NCBI RefSeq assembly: GCF_010894435.1 | Contig: NZ_JAAIXZ010000004.1 | Coordinates: 46,200-110,199 of the forward strand | Origin: Pyxidicoccus trucidator | Lineage (GTDB): Bacteria > Myxococcota > Myxococcia > Myxococcales > Myxococcaceae | Length of the DNA: 64,000 nt | Direction of reading: 5' to 3' | Part shown: in pieces, positions 25,460-34,939 of the stretch | How the letters are laid out: the number at the start of each line of letters is the position of its first letter | Position numbering within the stretch: position 1 is the stretch's first letter | The notes under the pieces: model-generated | The model's database searches: none | The model's input: the letters and a program-made list of their open reading frames with translations, nothing else | What the model was told of the DNA's origin: nothing | Translations under genes and position numbers: made by a program

Positions 25460-26900
25460 GAGCGGCCTCGCGCGGCTCCTTGAGCAAAGAGGAGATGGCA
25501 TCAATTTCAGCGAGAGCTGCTTGTAGTTGAACGCGCAGTTGCACGGCGATGGCATCAGGCTCGAGCGGCGAGGAATTGCTGTCGCCACTGTTGTCCTTTA
25601 GCCAACTGAGGTCCAGGTTATCGCCACGTGCCTTGATGTCTGCGCGCGTGAATTTCCGGAACCGGCCTTCCTGGCCATCGTCCTTGCGTGAGCCCTTCCC
25701 ATTCGGGTCCGCGCCAAAAGCGTCCTCGAACGGCTTGAAGTGCTCCCGCTTCAACGGCGTGCGCTTCCCGAAGGACGGCATGTTGGCCCGCAGGTCGTAG
25801 ACCCACACCGCCTGCGTATGGCCCTTGTCCGTCTTCCCGCGCGTGAAGAACAGCACGTTGGTCTTCACGCCTTGCGCGTAGAAGATGCCCGTGGGCAGCC
25901 GGAGGATGGTGTGCAGGTCGCACTTGTCCATCAGGTCCGCGCGGATAGCCGCGCCCACATTCTCCTCGAACAGGACGTTGTCCGGCACCACCACCGCCGC
26001 GCGTCCCCCCGACCTCAGCCCGCGGTAGATGTGCTCCAGGAACGCGAGCTGCTTGTTGCTCGTGGGGAACGTGAAGTCGTCCCGCGTGGGATGGCCGCCG
26101 CCCTTCTTGGTGCCGAACGGCGGGTTCGTCAGGATGACGTGCGCCCTCTCCAGCCCCGCGCCCAGCGGAGACAGCGTGTCCCCGAGCAGCAGCTCGCCTT
26201 CGATGTCGTGGAGCATCAAGTTCATCAGCGCCAGGCGCCGCGTGTCCGGAACCAGCTCCACGCCGTAGAACGCCTGATTTTTCTGGAACTCCTGCTGCTT
26301 GTCCTTCAGGTCGAAGTAGTCGCTCGTCTGTTCGCGAACATAGCGGTCCGCCGCGATGAGGAAGCCCGCCGTGCCCGCCGCCGGGTCCTGCACGAGCTCG
26401 CCGGCCTGCGGCTTCACCACTTCCACCATGCACTCCACCAGGGGGCGCGGCGTGAAATACTGGCCCGCGCCGCTCTTCACCTCGGTGGCGTTCTTCTCCA
26501 GCAGCCCCTCGTAGAGGTCGCCGATGTGCTCGCGGTCCTCGCTGTACCACTGGAGGTCATCAATGGCCTTCACCAGCGCCGTGAGGCTCTTGGGCTGGCG
26601 CAGCGTGGTACCGGCGTCGGTGTAGATGTCCTTCACGCGCCGGGAGCCCTTCGCGCCTAGGTCCAGCAGCAGCCGCTTGTAGAAGTCGAGCTGCGCCACG
26701 CCGTCCTTCTTCGCGAGGTCGTCCCAGCGGTAGCCCTTGGGCAGGACGTCCTCGCGCCCCGTCTCCTTGAGCATCTTGAGGAACAGCAGGTAGGTCAGCT
26801 CCGTCACGTACTCGTGGTACGTGACGCCGTCCTCGCGCAGCAGCGAGCACAGGTTCCAGAGCTTCTGGACGATGTCGTTCGTGGTGTTGCCGTTGCCCAT
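25449..26900 (-). CDS. hsdM: Type I restriction-modification DNA methyltransferase
   Basis: 483 residues. HsdM transfers a methyl group from S-adenosylmethionine to adenine N6 in the target site. An N-terminal helical domain (LWNLCSLLREDGVTYHEYV) precedes the Rossmann fold, with SAM-binding motif DPAAGTAGF (172-180) and catalytic NPPF (259-262). The GAGQYFTPRPL line is typical of HsdM. It overlaps hsdS by 11 bases and starts four bases after hsdR, so subunit ratio is set within one operon. Confidence 0.96.
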   Translation of the reverse strand: MGNGNTTNDIVQKLWNLCSLLREDGVTYHEYVTELTYLLFLKMLKETGREDVLPKGYRWDDLAKKDGVAQLDFYKRLLLDLGAKGSRRVKDIYTDAGTTLRQPKSLTALVKAIDDLQWYSEDREHIGDLYEGLLEKNATEVKSGAGQYFTPRPLVECMVEVVKPQAGELVQDPAAGTAGFLIAADRYVREQTSDYFDLKDKQQEFQKNQAFYGVELVPDTRRLALMNLMLHDIEGELLLGDTLSPLGAGLERAHVILTNPPFGTKKGGGHPTRDDFTFPTSNKQLAFLEHIYRGLRSGGRAAVVVPDNVLFEENVGAAIRADLMDKCDLHTILRLPTGIFYAQGVKTNVLFFTRGKTDKGHTQAVWVYDLRANMPSFGKRTPLKREHFKPFEDAFGADPNGKGSRKDDGQEGRFRKFTRADIKARGDNLDLSWLKDNSGDSNSSPLEPDAIAVQLRVQLQAALAEIDAISSLLKEPREAAHDI

Positions 26901-26904
26901 GCCG

Positions 26905-29900
26905 TCAGCCCGCGTTCTTCCAGAGTGAGTCCGTCAGCTCCCCGAGCACCTGCTCGAGTCGCCCCTCGAACACCTTGTCGATGGCGGTATACCCGCCCTT
27001 GTCCTTGAAGACGCCCGCTTCGAACGACTGCCGGTCCAGCACCTCGTTGGCCACGAGCTGCTTGCCGATGCGCTCCAGCCACGTTCGCTGCGGAGGCGTC
27101 CACGGCCGGCTGGATAGCACCTGCTTCACGGCTCGGTCCACGCGCTGCGCGTAGGGCATCAGCGGGTCGCCCACGGCCCGTTGGCGGATGAAGCCGATGA
27201 TGGAGGCCGCGATGTCCTCGTTCGTCGTCTCCCGCCACGCCGACCGCAGCGCCGTGTCGGTGAAGCCCGCCGCGTCCAGCTCCAGCTTCAGCGCCTTGAG
27301 CGCCTCCCGCGTCAGCTCGCGCGGGCGCTGCGCCACCACCGCCAGTGCCGGCATCCGGTTCAGGTTCTCCCGGACGAACCGCTCGAAGGCGTCCAGGTAG
27401 TCCTTCGGACGCTGCCGCCCGAGGCCGTACCCCTGCGAGAGTCCCAGCAGTCGGTCCTCGTGCTCGGACACGTAGACCTTCGGCCCCGAGCCGCTCACCC
27501 GGTCCAGCAGCTCCGCCACGCGCGGGTGCGCCGCGAACCAGGCAGCGACCTGGGCCGTCGTGCAACCCTTCAGCCGCGCCACCGCCTGCGCCGCCGGCTC
27601 ACCCGCCGCGGCCTCGAAGGGCTCCGCGTGCTTGCCGCCCAGGGCCTGCTTCTTGCGCTGGAGCTTCGCCATCAGCTGGTCGAGCACCACCTGCCGCGCC
27701 CCGCCGTCGGGCAGCGCCTGCAGCTCCTGCACGAGCTGGGCGAAGGGAATGAGCGGGTCCTTCACCACCGGCTTCATCGAGGTGACGGGCTCCAGCAGCT
27801 TGTAGAGGTCCACCGCGTCGAAGATGCGGAAGAGCTCCTTCACCGTGCCATCCCGGTACGTGCACAGGCGCGTGGCCCGGCCGAGCATCTGCTCGTAGAG
27901 GATGCGGCTCTTCACCCGCCGCAGGAACACGAGGTTCTCGATGGGCGGCACGTCGATGCCCGTCGTCAGCAGGTCCACCGTCACCACGACGCTCGGCAGG
28001 CGCTCGTTCCGGAAGTGCCGGATGAGCTCCAGCCGCCGGTCCACGCTGCCGGTAATCTTCTCCACTGTCTTGTCCTCCAGGTCGCCGTACCGCGCGTCGA
28101 AGGCCTTCTTGAGCAGGTCCACCACCATGTCCGCGTGAGCGTCCGTGGCGCAGAAGACGAGCGTCTTGCCCTCCAGCGTCGGGTCTATCTGCTCCGCCAG
28201 CGCCCGGGCCACCTCGCGGTTGAAGTTCTCGGTGAGGACGCGGGTGTTGAAGGCATCCACCTCGAAGCTCAGCTCGTCCGGGAGGGTGATGAGGTCCAAC
28301 TGCTGCGAAGAGGTGTTCAGAGTGGGCACCTCCTCTCCGGCCTCCCACTTGATGCCCCGGGTGCTCAGCTCCGTGTCGATGCGGGTGGGCGGGGCATGGT
28401 CCACCAGCCACCCCTCGATGACGGCCTCGCGGTAGCTGTACTGGTACACCGGCGCGCCGAAAATCTGGGTGGTGTGCAGCGCGGGCGTCGCCGTGAGGCC
28501 AATCTTCACCGCGTCGAAGTAGTCCAGCACCCGCCGGTACGCGCTGAGGTAGTCGTCCTCTGCGCGGAAGGTCAGCTCCGCGTCGGACATGTCCTTGTCG
28601 AGCGTGTACCCGCGGTGGCACTCGTCCACGACGATGCAGTCGTAGTCGGAGACGGCGGGCCGGTCCGCGTCGGACTCCGCGCCGAGGATGCGCCGCACCA
28701 TGCCCTGCACCGTGGAGAAGTGCAGCTTCGTCTCCGGAGCCGGCTCCAGGTCTCCCAGCTCCTTGAGGTCGTAGATGTCCGCGAAGGCCTTCACGCCGTC
28801 CACGTGGCTCGCCTTGAAGGCGTCCGTGGCCTGGATTCCGAGCGCGGTACGGTCCACCAGGAAGAGGACGCGCCGGAAGAGGCCCGACTCCACCAGCCGG
28901 TAGATGAGCCCGATGAAGGTGCGCGTCTTGCCGGTGCCCGTGGCCATGGCCACCAGGCAGTGGCGCCGGCCGTCCTCCAGCGCGGCCTCCACGGCGCGGA
29001 TGGCCTTCACCTGGTAGTCGCGCAGGCCCGGCAGGTCCACGGGCTTGGCGCGGAGAGCGGCCCGGGCCGCGTCCTCGTCCTGGCGCAGCAGCTCCCGCAG
29101 GCCCTCCGGTGTGTGCCAGCCCACCAGCGCGCGCGGGTGGTTCGTGGCGCGGCGCACGTCCTGGAACCAGATGCCGCTCTTCGTCTTGAGCTGCTCCAGG
29201 TACGCCCGCCCGTTGGTTGCGAAGAGGAATGGCACCCGGTACTCGCCCCAGGGGCCGCCCGGGAGCTTCTCGTCACCGCGCACGGTGTAGCCGCAGCTGT
29301 AGCGCTTCGCCTGCTGGATGGCGCCGGGCACGTCCTTGCTCTGGCGCTTGGCCTCCACCACGCCCACGGCCTCCAGGCCGACGAAGAGGACATAGTCGGC
29401 GCGGCCATCCGCTGTGGGCCACTCGGCGATGGCCCGGTGCTTCCCCGCCTGCGGCCGGGCGCCACGCTCGTAGGTGAGCGCCTGCGAGTCCACCTCCCAG
29501 CCCGCCGCGCGGAGCTGCGCGTCGATGAGGTGCCGGGTGTCCGCCTCGTCCAGCTCCAGCTTCTCGCCGGCCAGAAACGCCACGGTGGCCCGCTGCTGGA
29601 GCTGCGCGGCCGGCTGGGCCTCGGCCCTGGCGCGCAGGGCGGCCAGCTGGCCCGCCAGCTTGCGCTCCGCCTCCTCGGCCAGCTCTCGCCAGACCTCGCG
29701 CTCCTCGGCGTCGCGGGTCGCACGCTCCTCGGCCGCCAGCCGCTGGCGCTCGGCCTCCTGTGCCGCCGCCTGGGCTGCTTCGTGGGAGAGCTGCACCTTC
29801 CCCAGCTCGCCCCGCAGCCGCTCCAGCTCGGCCTTCAGGGCCGCGCTTTCCTTCGCGGGGTCCGGAGGTGGGATGAATGGGCCCGGCTCGAAGTTCTTCT

Positions 29901-30291
29901 GCCGTCCGAAGGCGCGGTGGAACCAGATGGCGATGTTCCGGGCCATCTTGAGCTGGTGGAGCGCGTCGCCGTGGGTGCCCTGCGCCTCATCAGTGGCATG
30001 GTTCCCGACTTCCCGCAGGTCGTGGAACAGGCGCTTCATGTCCGGCGTGAGGACGCCACGCGGAGGCATCGCCAGTCGCTCGATGAGCTGGAACTGGGGC
30101 GTCCGGTCCGGGACGGTGATGCCCATGCTGGCCGCAGCGTGCTGGGCCAGAACCTCCCCCAACTGCCGCAACTTCATCAAGCAGGTGACGGGGTCGTCCG
30201 CGAAGAAGCGCTCGGCTTGCGCGCCCAACGCCACCAGGAGCGGGTCATGCCCCGCCAGGAATTGAAAGTTCGGAGAGGTCAGGGAGGCCAT
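26905..30291 (-). CDS. hsdR: Type I restriction endonuclease/translocase subunit
   Basis: 1128 residues. HsdR pulls DNA with a superfamily 2 motor and cuts it. Order: DUF4145-like N-terminus (SPNFQFLAGHDPLLV), coiled coil (about 165-235), PD-(D/E)xK nuclease with VVEAKRQSK, helicase with Walker A ATGTGKTRT, DECH box (VVDECHRGY) and motif VI (QMLGRATRLC), then the C-terminal HsdR region (EcoEI-type). All key motifs are present, so the gene appears intact. It follows the DUF6119 gene after 178 bases and precedes hsdM by four bases. Confidence 0.96.
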   Translation of the reverse strand: MASLTSPNFQFLAGHDPLLVALGAQAERFFADDPVTCLMKLRQLGEVLAQHAAASMGITVPDRTPQFQLIERLAMPPRGVLTPDMKRLFHDLREVGNHATDEAQGTHGDALHQLKMARNIAIWFHRAFGRQKNFEPGPFIPPPDPAKESAALKAELERLRGELGKVQLSHEAAQAAAQEAERQRLAAEERATRDAEEREVWRELAEEAERKLAGQLAALRARAEAQPAAQLQQRATVAFLAGEKLELDEADTRHLIDAQLRAAGWEVDSQALTYERGARPQAGKHRAIAEWPTADGRADYVLFVGLEAVGVVEAKRQSKDVPGAIQQAKRYSCGYTVRGDEKLPGGPWGEYRVPFLFATNGRAYLEQLKTKSGIWFQDVRRATNHPRALVGWHTPEGLRELLRQDEDAARAALRAKPVDLPGLRDYQVKAIRAVEAALEDGRRHCLVAMATGTGKTRTFIGLIYRLVESGLFRRVLFLVDRTALGIQATDAFKASHVDGVKAFADIYDLKELGDLEPAPETKLHFSTVQGMVRRILGAESDADRPAVSDYDCIVVDECHRGYTLDKDMSDAELTFRAEDDYLSAYRRVLDYFDAVKIGLTATPALHTTQIFGAPVYQYSYREAVIEGWLVDHAPPTRIDTELSTRGIKWEAGEEVPTLNTSSQQLDLITLPDELSFEVDAFNTRVLTENFNREVARALAEQIDPTLEGKTLVFCATDAHADMVVDLLKKAFDARYGDLEDKTVEKITGSVDRRLELIRHFRNERLPSVVVTVDLLTTGIDVPPIENLVFLRRVKSRILYEQMLGRATRLCTYRDGTVKELFRIFDAVDLYKLLEPVTSMKPVVKDPLIPFAQLVQELQALPDGGARQVVLDQLMAKLQRKKQALGGKHAEPFEAAAGEPAAQAVARLKGCTTAQVAAWFAAHPRVAELLDRVSGSGPKVYVSEHEDRLLGLSQGYGLGRQRPKDYLDAFERFVRENLNRMPALAVVAQRPRELTREALKALKLELDAAGFTDTALRSAWRETTNEDIAASIIGFIRQRAVGDPLMPYAQRVDRAVKQVLSSRPWTPPQRTWLERIGKQLVANEVLDRQSFEAGVFKDKGGYTAIDKVFEGRLEQVLGELTDSLWKNAG

Positions 30292-30469
30292 CAGTCACCG
30301 GCATTACTGGGTGCCTCTCCGGTATCGCCGCGTCGCGCTTTTCGCGCAAGTCGGGGACTTGGTCCTCCTTGGGCACAGCCGCACCACGGGTGAAGCAGTG
30401 GAAGGCCTTGGCGTCAGGGCGGATGTCTTTGATGTTCGTCAAGACCCCACGCGATGCCGACTGCGAGGC

Positions 30470-32029
30470 CTACGCGACTGCCAACTGCTCGACCCGGCAG
30501 ACGGCGACCTCGAAGCCGGCGGTCTGGACCCGGCGGGCGTGGTCCAGCAGGTTGAGGGCGCTGAAGAAGAACAGGGACTGGTGCAGGGGGCCGGGCTTGT
30601 CGGTGAGGATGGCGTAGACGAAGGTGGGGCGGGGGCCCTGGTCGAGGACGAGCTTGGGCCACTTCTGCTTGAGCAGGCGCTCGAAGTGCTGCCGGTACTC
30701 GGGATTCTGGCGCAGGAGGGTGGCGGAGACACTGGCCTGGGCGAACAGGTGGCTCAGCGTCGCCGAGTCCTTCATCTTCTTGACGCAGATGAGGTGCTTC
30801 TGCGGCGTGACGAGGTCGCAGATCTCCACCTTGTCGCGGCTGTGCTTGATCTGGAAGTTCTTCTTGTCGAGGTTCAGCCAGGAGCGCTGGGTGGCGACGG
30901 CCTGATTGTACGTTCCCTCTGCCTCGGCTCCCACGGGCGGCAGGTTCAGGAGGAGCGTCATGTCAGTGAGCCGGGAGAGATCCTCACGCACCTTCGCGAC
31001 GTGGTCGCGGTCCGCACGGAACCAGGACCGGGCCAGGTGGATGAACGTGTCCTGCCCATCGTCGAGCTCGCACACGAGCAGCTCGAAGAGCGTCCACGAT
31101 TCCCTCACGGTGTGGTTGGGGTCGTAGCTGTAGATCCGGAGCTTGTCGGCGTTCTTGACGCCATGCGCATCCATGAACCGGTAGACGGACTCCAGGGTGA
31201 CGTCGTCCACCGGCTCCGCCGTGCGGCCAAAAGAGATGTGGTAGCCCTCGATGTCCTCCTCGGGCGGCCGAGGGTAGGCGATGGCCATCCGAGTCGTCTC
31301 CCGGCGGAGGACCTTCTCCCGAAGCTTCGCGTGGAGCTGCGCGACCCGCGGGTCCTTCCGGGAGAGCGGCTGGACGTGGTCGATGAAGTGGAAGGCCTTC
31401 TTGTAGTCGGCGGCCAGGTAGCGCTCGAGCAACTGCGCGCACTTGTCCCCCAGCTTCTCCAGGGTGCACTCGCAGTTGATGGAGAGGGAGTCCGCCCCGG
31501 AGATTCGGGTCCCGAGGTCCGTGGACGAGGGCTTGCCGGCGACCTGGTAGACCCAGTCGAGATTGAAGTTCAGGTCGAACTCGTGGGGCGGGCTCTCCAC
31601 GTTGACGTAGGTGCTCTTCTGCCGCGTCACGAGGTCGATGTTGCGGCTCTCCATCTTCCGGACCGCGTTGGGGTCCAGCGCGTTGAGGGAGGCCAGCAGA
31701 CCGAAGCGGGGCTCCAGCTTGCCGCGGTTGAGGGCGGTGAAGCCGTAGCCGAAGGTGACGGCGAAGAACCGCTGCTTCACCTTGAGCAGGAGGATGAAGG
31801 AGGCAAACGCGTTCGTCGCGCCGCTCTCGGTGAGGTCGAAGTGCGAGCCCAGGAAGGCCATCCACTTGGGGGGCTTGCCCCGAGTGGTCAGCAGGTAGCC
31901 CTCGCACGCGTACCCGAGCTTCTTGGGGCCGGGGAACTTCTGGAGGTTCCCCGCGCGCAGGTACTTGGGGTCGATGAGCTCCTCGAAAGAGGAGACCGTG
32001 TCATTGGCCAGGTGGATGGAGAGCTTCAT
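30470..32029 (-). CDS. DUF6119 (TIGR04141) sporadically distributed protein
   Basis: 519 residues. The start (MKLSIHLANDTVSSFEELID) and the internal pattern (LTFGYGFTAL-like core, here AVTFGYGFTALNRGKLEPRFGL) match the TIGR04141/DUF6119 family, noted for patchy distribution and frequent location near restriction systems. No nuclease or NTP-binding motif is visible. It is the first gene of a minus-strand block with hsdRMS and mrr, divergent from an FAD monooxygenase. A defence role is inferred from context only. A hairpin-like palindrome CTTTTGAAAAG lies at 32,130-32,140 in its upstream region. Confidence 0.75.
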   Translation of the reverse strand: MKLSIHLANDTVSSFEELIDPKYLRAGNLQKFPGPKKLGYACEGYLLTTRGKPPKWMAFLGSHFDLTESGATNAFASFILLLKVKQRFFAVTFGYGFTALNRGKLEPRFGLLASLNALDPNAVRKMESRNIDLVTRQKSTYVNVESPPHEFDLNFNLDWVYQVAGKPSSTDLGTRISGADSLSINCECTLEKLGDKCAQLLERYLAADYKKAFHFIDHVQPLSRKDPRVAQLHAKLREKVLRRETTRMAIAYPRPPEEDIEGYHISFGRTAEPVDDVTLESVYRFMDAHGVKNADKLRIYSYDPNHTVRESWTLFELLVCELDDGQDTFIHLARSWFRADRDHVAKVREDLSRLTDMTLLLNLPPVGAEAEGTYNQAVATQRSWLNLDKKNFQIKHSRDKVEICDLVTPQKHLICVKKMKDSATLSHLFAQASVSATLLRQNPEYRQHFERLLKQKWPKLVLDQGPRPTFVYAILTDKPGPLHQSLFFFSALNLLDHARRVQTAGFEVAVCRVEQLAVA

Positions 32030-32269
32030 GGTCGTCGAACTCCTCGGGGGGGCTGGTGCTCAACGATGCAGGACGTAGGGGCCGATCAAAGCTGACGGGG
32101 TAGTCTTGAGGCAGGAGCGTCATGGTCCGCTTTTGAAAAGAAGACCTCCCTGACAGTGCTGACGCGCACCTCGTCAGACACCTTCGTGGGGTCAACGGCG
32201 AGGCGTGAGCTGCTCGTTCCTCCGACACGCGGCCTCCCTGCCTCCGCTATCAGGGTAGAAGAAACCCCC

Positions 32270-33499
32270 ATGAAGCTCCCTCAAGTCGTCATCGTCGGTG
32301 GTGGACCCGCCGGAATGGTCCTCGCCTACCAGCTCGTCTCGAACAACGTGCCGGTCCGCGTCCTGGAGCGCCACCCGGACTTCGAGCGCGAGTTCCGCGG
32401 CGAGCTCCTGCAGGCCTCCGTCGTCGAGACGTTCAAGCGCGCGGGGCTCTTCTCCGTGCTGCTCGAACGGAAGCTGGCGCTGCCGGACATCGAGCGCCGC
32501 ATGTACGTGGGCAAGCGCCGCACGGTCCGCGTGCCCGGTCCCCAGGAGCGTGGCGCGGTGGTGTCCCAGCCCGGAATGCTCGCGCTGCTGCACGAGCTGT
32601 GCAGCCGCTACCCCCACTACCAGCTCGATTTCGGCACCACCGTCCTCGACGCCATCCAGGAGAACGGGCGCGTCGTCGCGATGAAGACCCGGCACAACGG
32701 CGTGGAGGGCCGCGTTGACGGGGACCTCTTCATCGTCTGCAACGGGCGCAACAGCCACCTGCGCAAGTCCTGCGGGCTGGAGACGGAGGAGTTCGAGTCG
32801 ACCGCCGACGCGCTCTGGCTGCGCTTCGACCTCTCCGACGCACCGGAGGCGCTTCCCGAGTCGCTCCAGGTCCACATGTTCGGCAAGGGGCTCGTCGTCG
32901 TCTTCCAGCCCTCCACGGGCCACCGGCTTCACCTGGCGTACAGCGAGCCGGGAGACCTCAACCGGCTGCGCAAGGACCTCCCGGAGCTGCGCCGACGGCT
33001 GCTGCCCACGCTGCCGGAGACACTGCGGCCCCACGTGGAGCGCAAGCTCGACGAGCGCACCGAGTGGCAGGTGCTGAAAATCCTCGTCGACCGTGTGCGC
33101 CGCTGGCACGCACCCGGCGTCCTCTTCCTCGGAGACGCGGCGCACACCATGTCGCCGTCGGGTGGGCAGGGGTTGAACCTCGCCATCCGCGACACGTTCG
33201 TGGCCGCGAACCACCTGCTGGATGCCCTCCATGTGGTGAGCACCCCGGACGAAGCCGTCTTCCAGCGGATTCAGGAGGAGCGCCAGTCGGAGATAGACCG
33301 GGTCCAGGCAGGCCAGACGCGAGCGGGACAGATGGTGCTCAAGCCCCTCGGCGTGCTGCATGTGATGTTCACCATGCTGGGCGCGGTGATGCGGCTCGCG
33401 GGCAAGAAGATGCAGGGCACGGGCGGCGTGCCCACCGTCGAGCCGCGCTACCTCATGCCGCTCGCGCGCGGTGACTCCCGCGCGGACTCCGGCGGGTAG
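32270..33499 (+). CDS. FAD-dependent aromatic-type monooxygenase
   Basis: 409 residues in the PheA/TfdB class of flavoprotein hydroxylases, which use NAD(P)H and O2 to hydroxylate aromatic or polyketide compounds. Motifs visible are VIVGGGPAG (N-terminal FAD Rossmann, residues 7-15), and FLGDAAHTMSPSGGQGLNLA near residue 285, the second FAD/DG motif of the class. Start set at 32,270 directly before the GGGPAG motif; the open frame extends upstream without support. Divergent from the DUF6119 gene across 240 bases. No pathway neighbours, so the substrate is unknown. Confidence 0.9.
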   Translation: MKLPQVVIVGGGPAGMVLAYQLVSNNVPVRVLERHPDFEREFRGELLQASVVETFKRAGLFSVLLERKLALPDIERRMYVGKRRTVRVPGPQERGAVVSQPGMLALLHELCSRYPHYQLDFGTTVLDAIQENGRVVAMKTRHNGVEGRVDGDLFIVCNGRNSHLRKSCGLETEEFESTADALWLRFDLSDAPEALPESLQVHMFGKGLVVVFQPSTGHRLHLAYSEPGDLNRLRKDLPELRRRLLPTLPETLRPHVERKLDERTEWQVLKILVDRVRRWHAPGVLFLGDAAHTMSPSGGQGLNLAIRDTFVAANHLLDALHVVSTPDEAVFQRIQEERQSEIDRVQAGQTRAGQMVLKPLGVLHVMFTMLGAVMRLAGKKMQGTGGVPTVEPRYLMPLARGDSRADSGG

Positions 33500-33592
33500 C
33501 GGCAGCAGCCTCGCTCCGCTCTACCGCGCCCATCCTGTTGCGCACTTCTTCAGCGAACTACAACCGCACCCTCAATGAAGGGAGCGGACTCC

Positions 33593-34564
33593 ATGCAAGA
33601 GCTGAAGAAGGAACGCGGCTGGAAGTCGAGCCTCAGGCAGGCCGTGGTGCTGTCCCTGTCCCTCGGGAGCGTGGCCTGCGGTGTCGAGGCGCCCGCCGAG
33701 CAGCGCCCTGAAGCGGTGGCCGAGAGTCAGGCCCCGGCGCTGGCGACGTTCTCCTGTCCTACGACTCGCACCACCGTGGACCGCGCCGACGGCAACACGA
33801 ACTACAAGGTGAAGTTCCTCTACGTGCTGCCTTCGGACGGAGTGGACCTGGCGCTCGACACGAACGGGGCGCTCTGCCGCTCCGTCCAGGCGCAGTACAA
33901 CTGGTTCACCTCTCAGACGACGAACGGCGCGGCGCTGCGCTACGACGTGTCCGGTTCGGTGCTGGACATCCAGTTCGTGCGGCTGACGAAGACCAATGCC
34001 CAGATGCGGGGCACGGGCAACACCGGTGACGTCAACACCGGCTACGCCTACGTGAGAGACCGCATCGAGCGGGAGCTGAAGGCCCAGGGGCTCCTCAACG
34101 ACACCCGGAAGCTGTACGCCGTCTACTACGGCGGCACCAGCGAGTGGGCCTGCGGTGGCGCCGCGTGGCCTCCGCTCCTCGTCGGCAAGGTGGTGGCCCT
34201 GTATCTCAACGGCCTTCCCAACGGCGCCGTGCCATGCAGCGCCAACCCGGTGGGTGGCTCGAGCACGACGCCCGGATACATCGAGTTCGCCATGCTGCAC
34301 GAGACGCTGCACGGGCTGGGCGTCGTCGCTGATGCCGCGCCCAACGAGCACTCCAGTGGCCACGTCTTCGATACGGCGAGGGACTTGATGTACGCGCCCC
34401 GTCCGGGGACGGCGGACCCGTACTGGGACATCTACTCCGGAGCCATGGTGCTCGATTCCGGGCGCAACCAGTACTACGCGCATGGCGGGACGCAGCTCGA
34501 CCTGGCTCGGAGCGCGTTCCTCAATCCGCTCCCCGCCAACGCCCTCGCCCCGCCGGGGTGGTGA
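33593..34564 (+). CDS. Zinc metalloprotease-like lipoprotein
   Basis: 323 residues with lipobox LGSVAC (Cys29). The zinc site HETLH (236-240) is followed by GLGVV and a His-rich segment (NEHSSGHV) that can give the third ligand, as in metzincin-like proteases. Cys pairs elsewhere (FSCPTT, ALCRS, WACGG, VPCSA) suggest disulfides in an extracellular domain. Start set at 33,593 with GGGAG nine bases upstream; 33,575 is an alternative. Probable role is surface proteolysis, not proved. The stop lies in a 17-base tandem repeat. Confidence 0.82.
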   Translation: MQELKKERGWKSSLRQAVVLSLSLGSVACGVEAPAEQRPEAVAESQAPALATFSCPTTRTTVDRADGNTNYKVKFLYVLPSDGVDLALDTNGALCRSVQAQYNWFTSQTTNGAALRYDVSGSVLDIQFVRLTKTNAQMRGTGNTGDVNTGYAYVRDRIERELKAQGLLNDTRKLYAVYYGGTSEWACGGAAWPPLLVGKVVALYLNGLPNGAVPCSANPVGGSSTTPGYIEFAMLHETLHGLGVVADAAPNEHSSGHVFDTARDLMYAPRPGTADPYWDIYSGAMVLDSGRNQYYAHGGTQLDLARSAFLNPLPANALAPPGW

Positions 34565-34589
34565 GCCCGTCAGGGTGGTGAGTCCGCCA
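34556..34589 (+). repeat. 17-base direct repeat across a stop codon
   Basis: Two tandem copies of GGGTGGTGAGYCCGYCA with two mismatches. The first contains the stop codon of the metalloprotease. A local slippage duplication is the simplest explanation. Confidence 0.6.
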
Positions 34590-34939
34590 GGGCTGACGCC
34601 TGGCTGATGGGGTTCCTCGCTTCTTCGGGCGCAGTCCGCTTGCCGGGCTGCGCCCTTGTTCGTTTCGCGCTCCGGAAGCCTCTCTCGCCCGTTCGCTACG
34701 CCAGGCTCCTTCATCCCCTCGCTGATGCGCCGTGGAGCAGGGCGACGCTCGGTGTGCCCACCGTGTCCCTCCGCGTGAACTCCACGGGAGTCCCGGGCGC
34801 CCCACACGGCACGGAGCCCCCGTCCGTGAAACCCCACGCAATCGCCCGTCGCTGGCTTCGTATTCTACATTGTAGTAATTCACCCCGTCAGCGAGCCGAG
34901 GTGCGCGTGCCGCAGTCCGAGCCGAGGAGTGGAGGCCCC
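34590..34939. other. Intergenic region before the ADOP operon
   Basis: About 350 bases with no supported gene; an open frame that runs through it in phase with the permease lacks a ribosome site. It contains a conspicuously AT-rich patch (about 34,855-34,885) with a short palindrome, annotated separately as the probable promoter/operator. Confidence 0.45.
34865..34875. promoter_or_regulatory. Candidate operator CTACATTGTAG
   Basis: Perfect 5-bp palindrome CTACA-T-TGTAG embedded in an AT-rich island (TTCTACATTGTAGTAATT) within 70% GC DNA, 65 bases before the permease start. TACA/TGTA half-sites are typical of winged-helix repressors such as BlaI, and PadR sites are comparable. The PadR gene that ends this operon could bind here. 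Inferred from base pattern only. Confidence 0.4.

Noticed and set aside
27181..30393. 1070-codon open frame on the plus strand
   Set aside because: Antisense shadow of hsdR: Arg/Leu/His/Val-rich low-complexity translation with no motifs, while the minus strand has every HsdR motif.
30245..30442. 65-codon TTG-start frame between DUF6119 and hsdR
   Set aside because: Sequence looks less random than most shadows, but the start is TTG with a poor ribosome site and it overlaps the well-supported hsdR start by 47 bases.
32130..32140. Palindrome CTTTTGAAAAG in the DUF6119/monooxygenase promoter region
   Set aside because: Too short and common in sequence type to be called an operator; mentioned with the DUF6119 gene.
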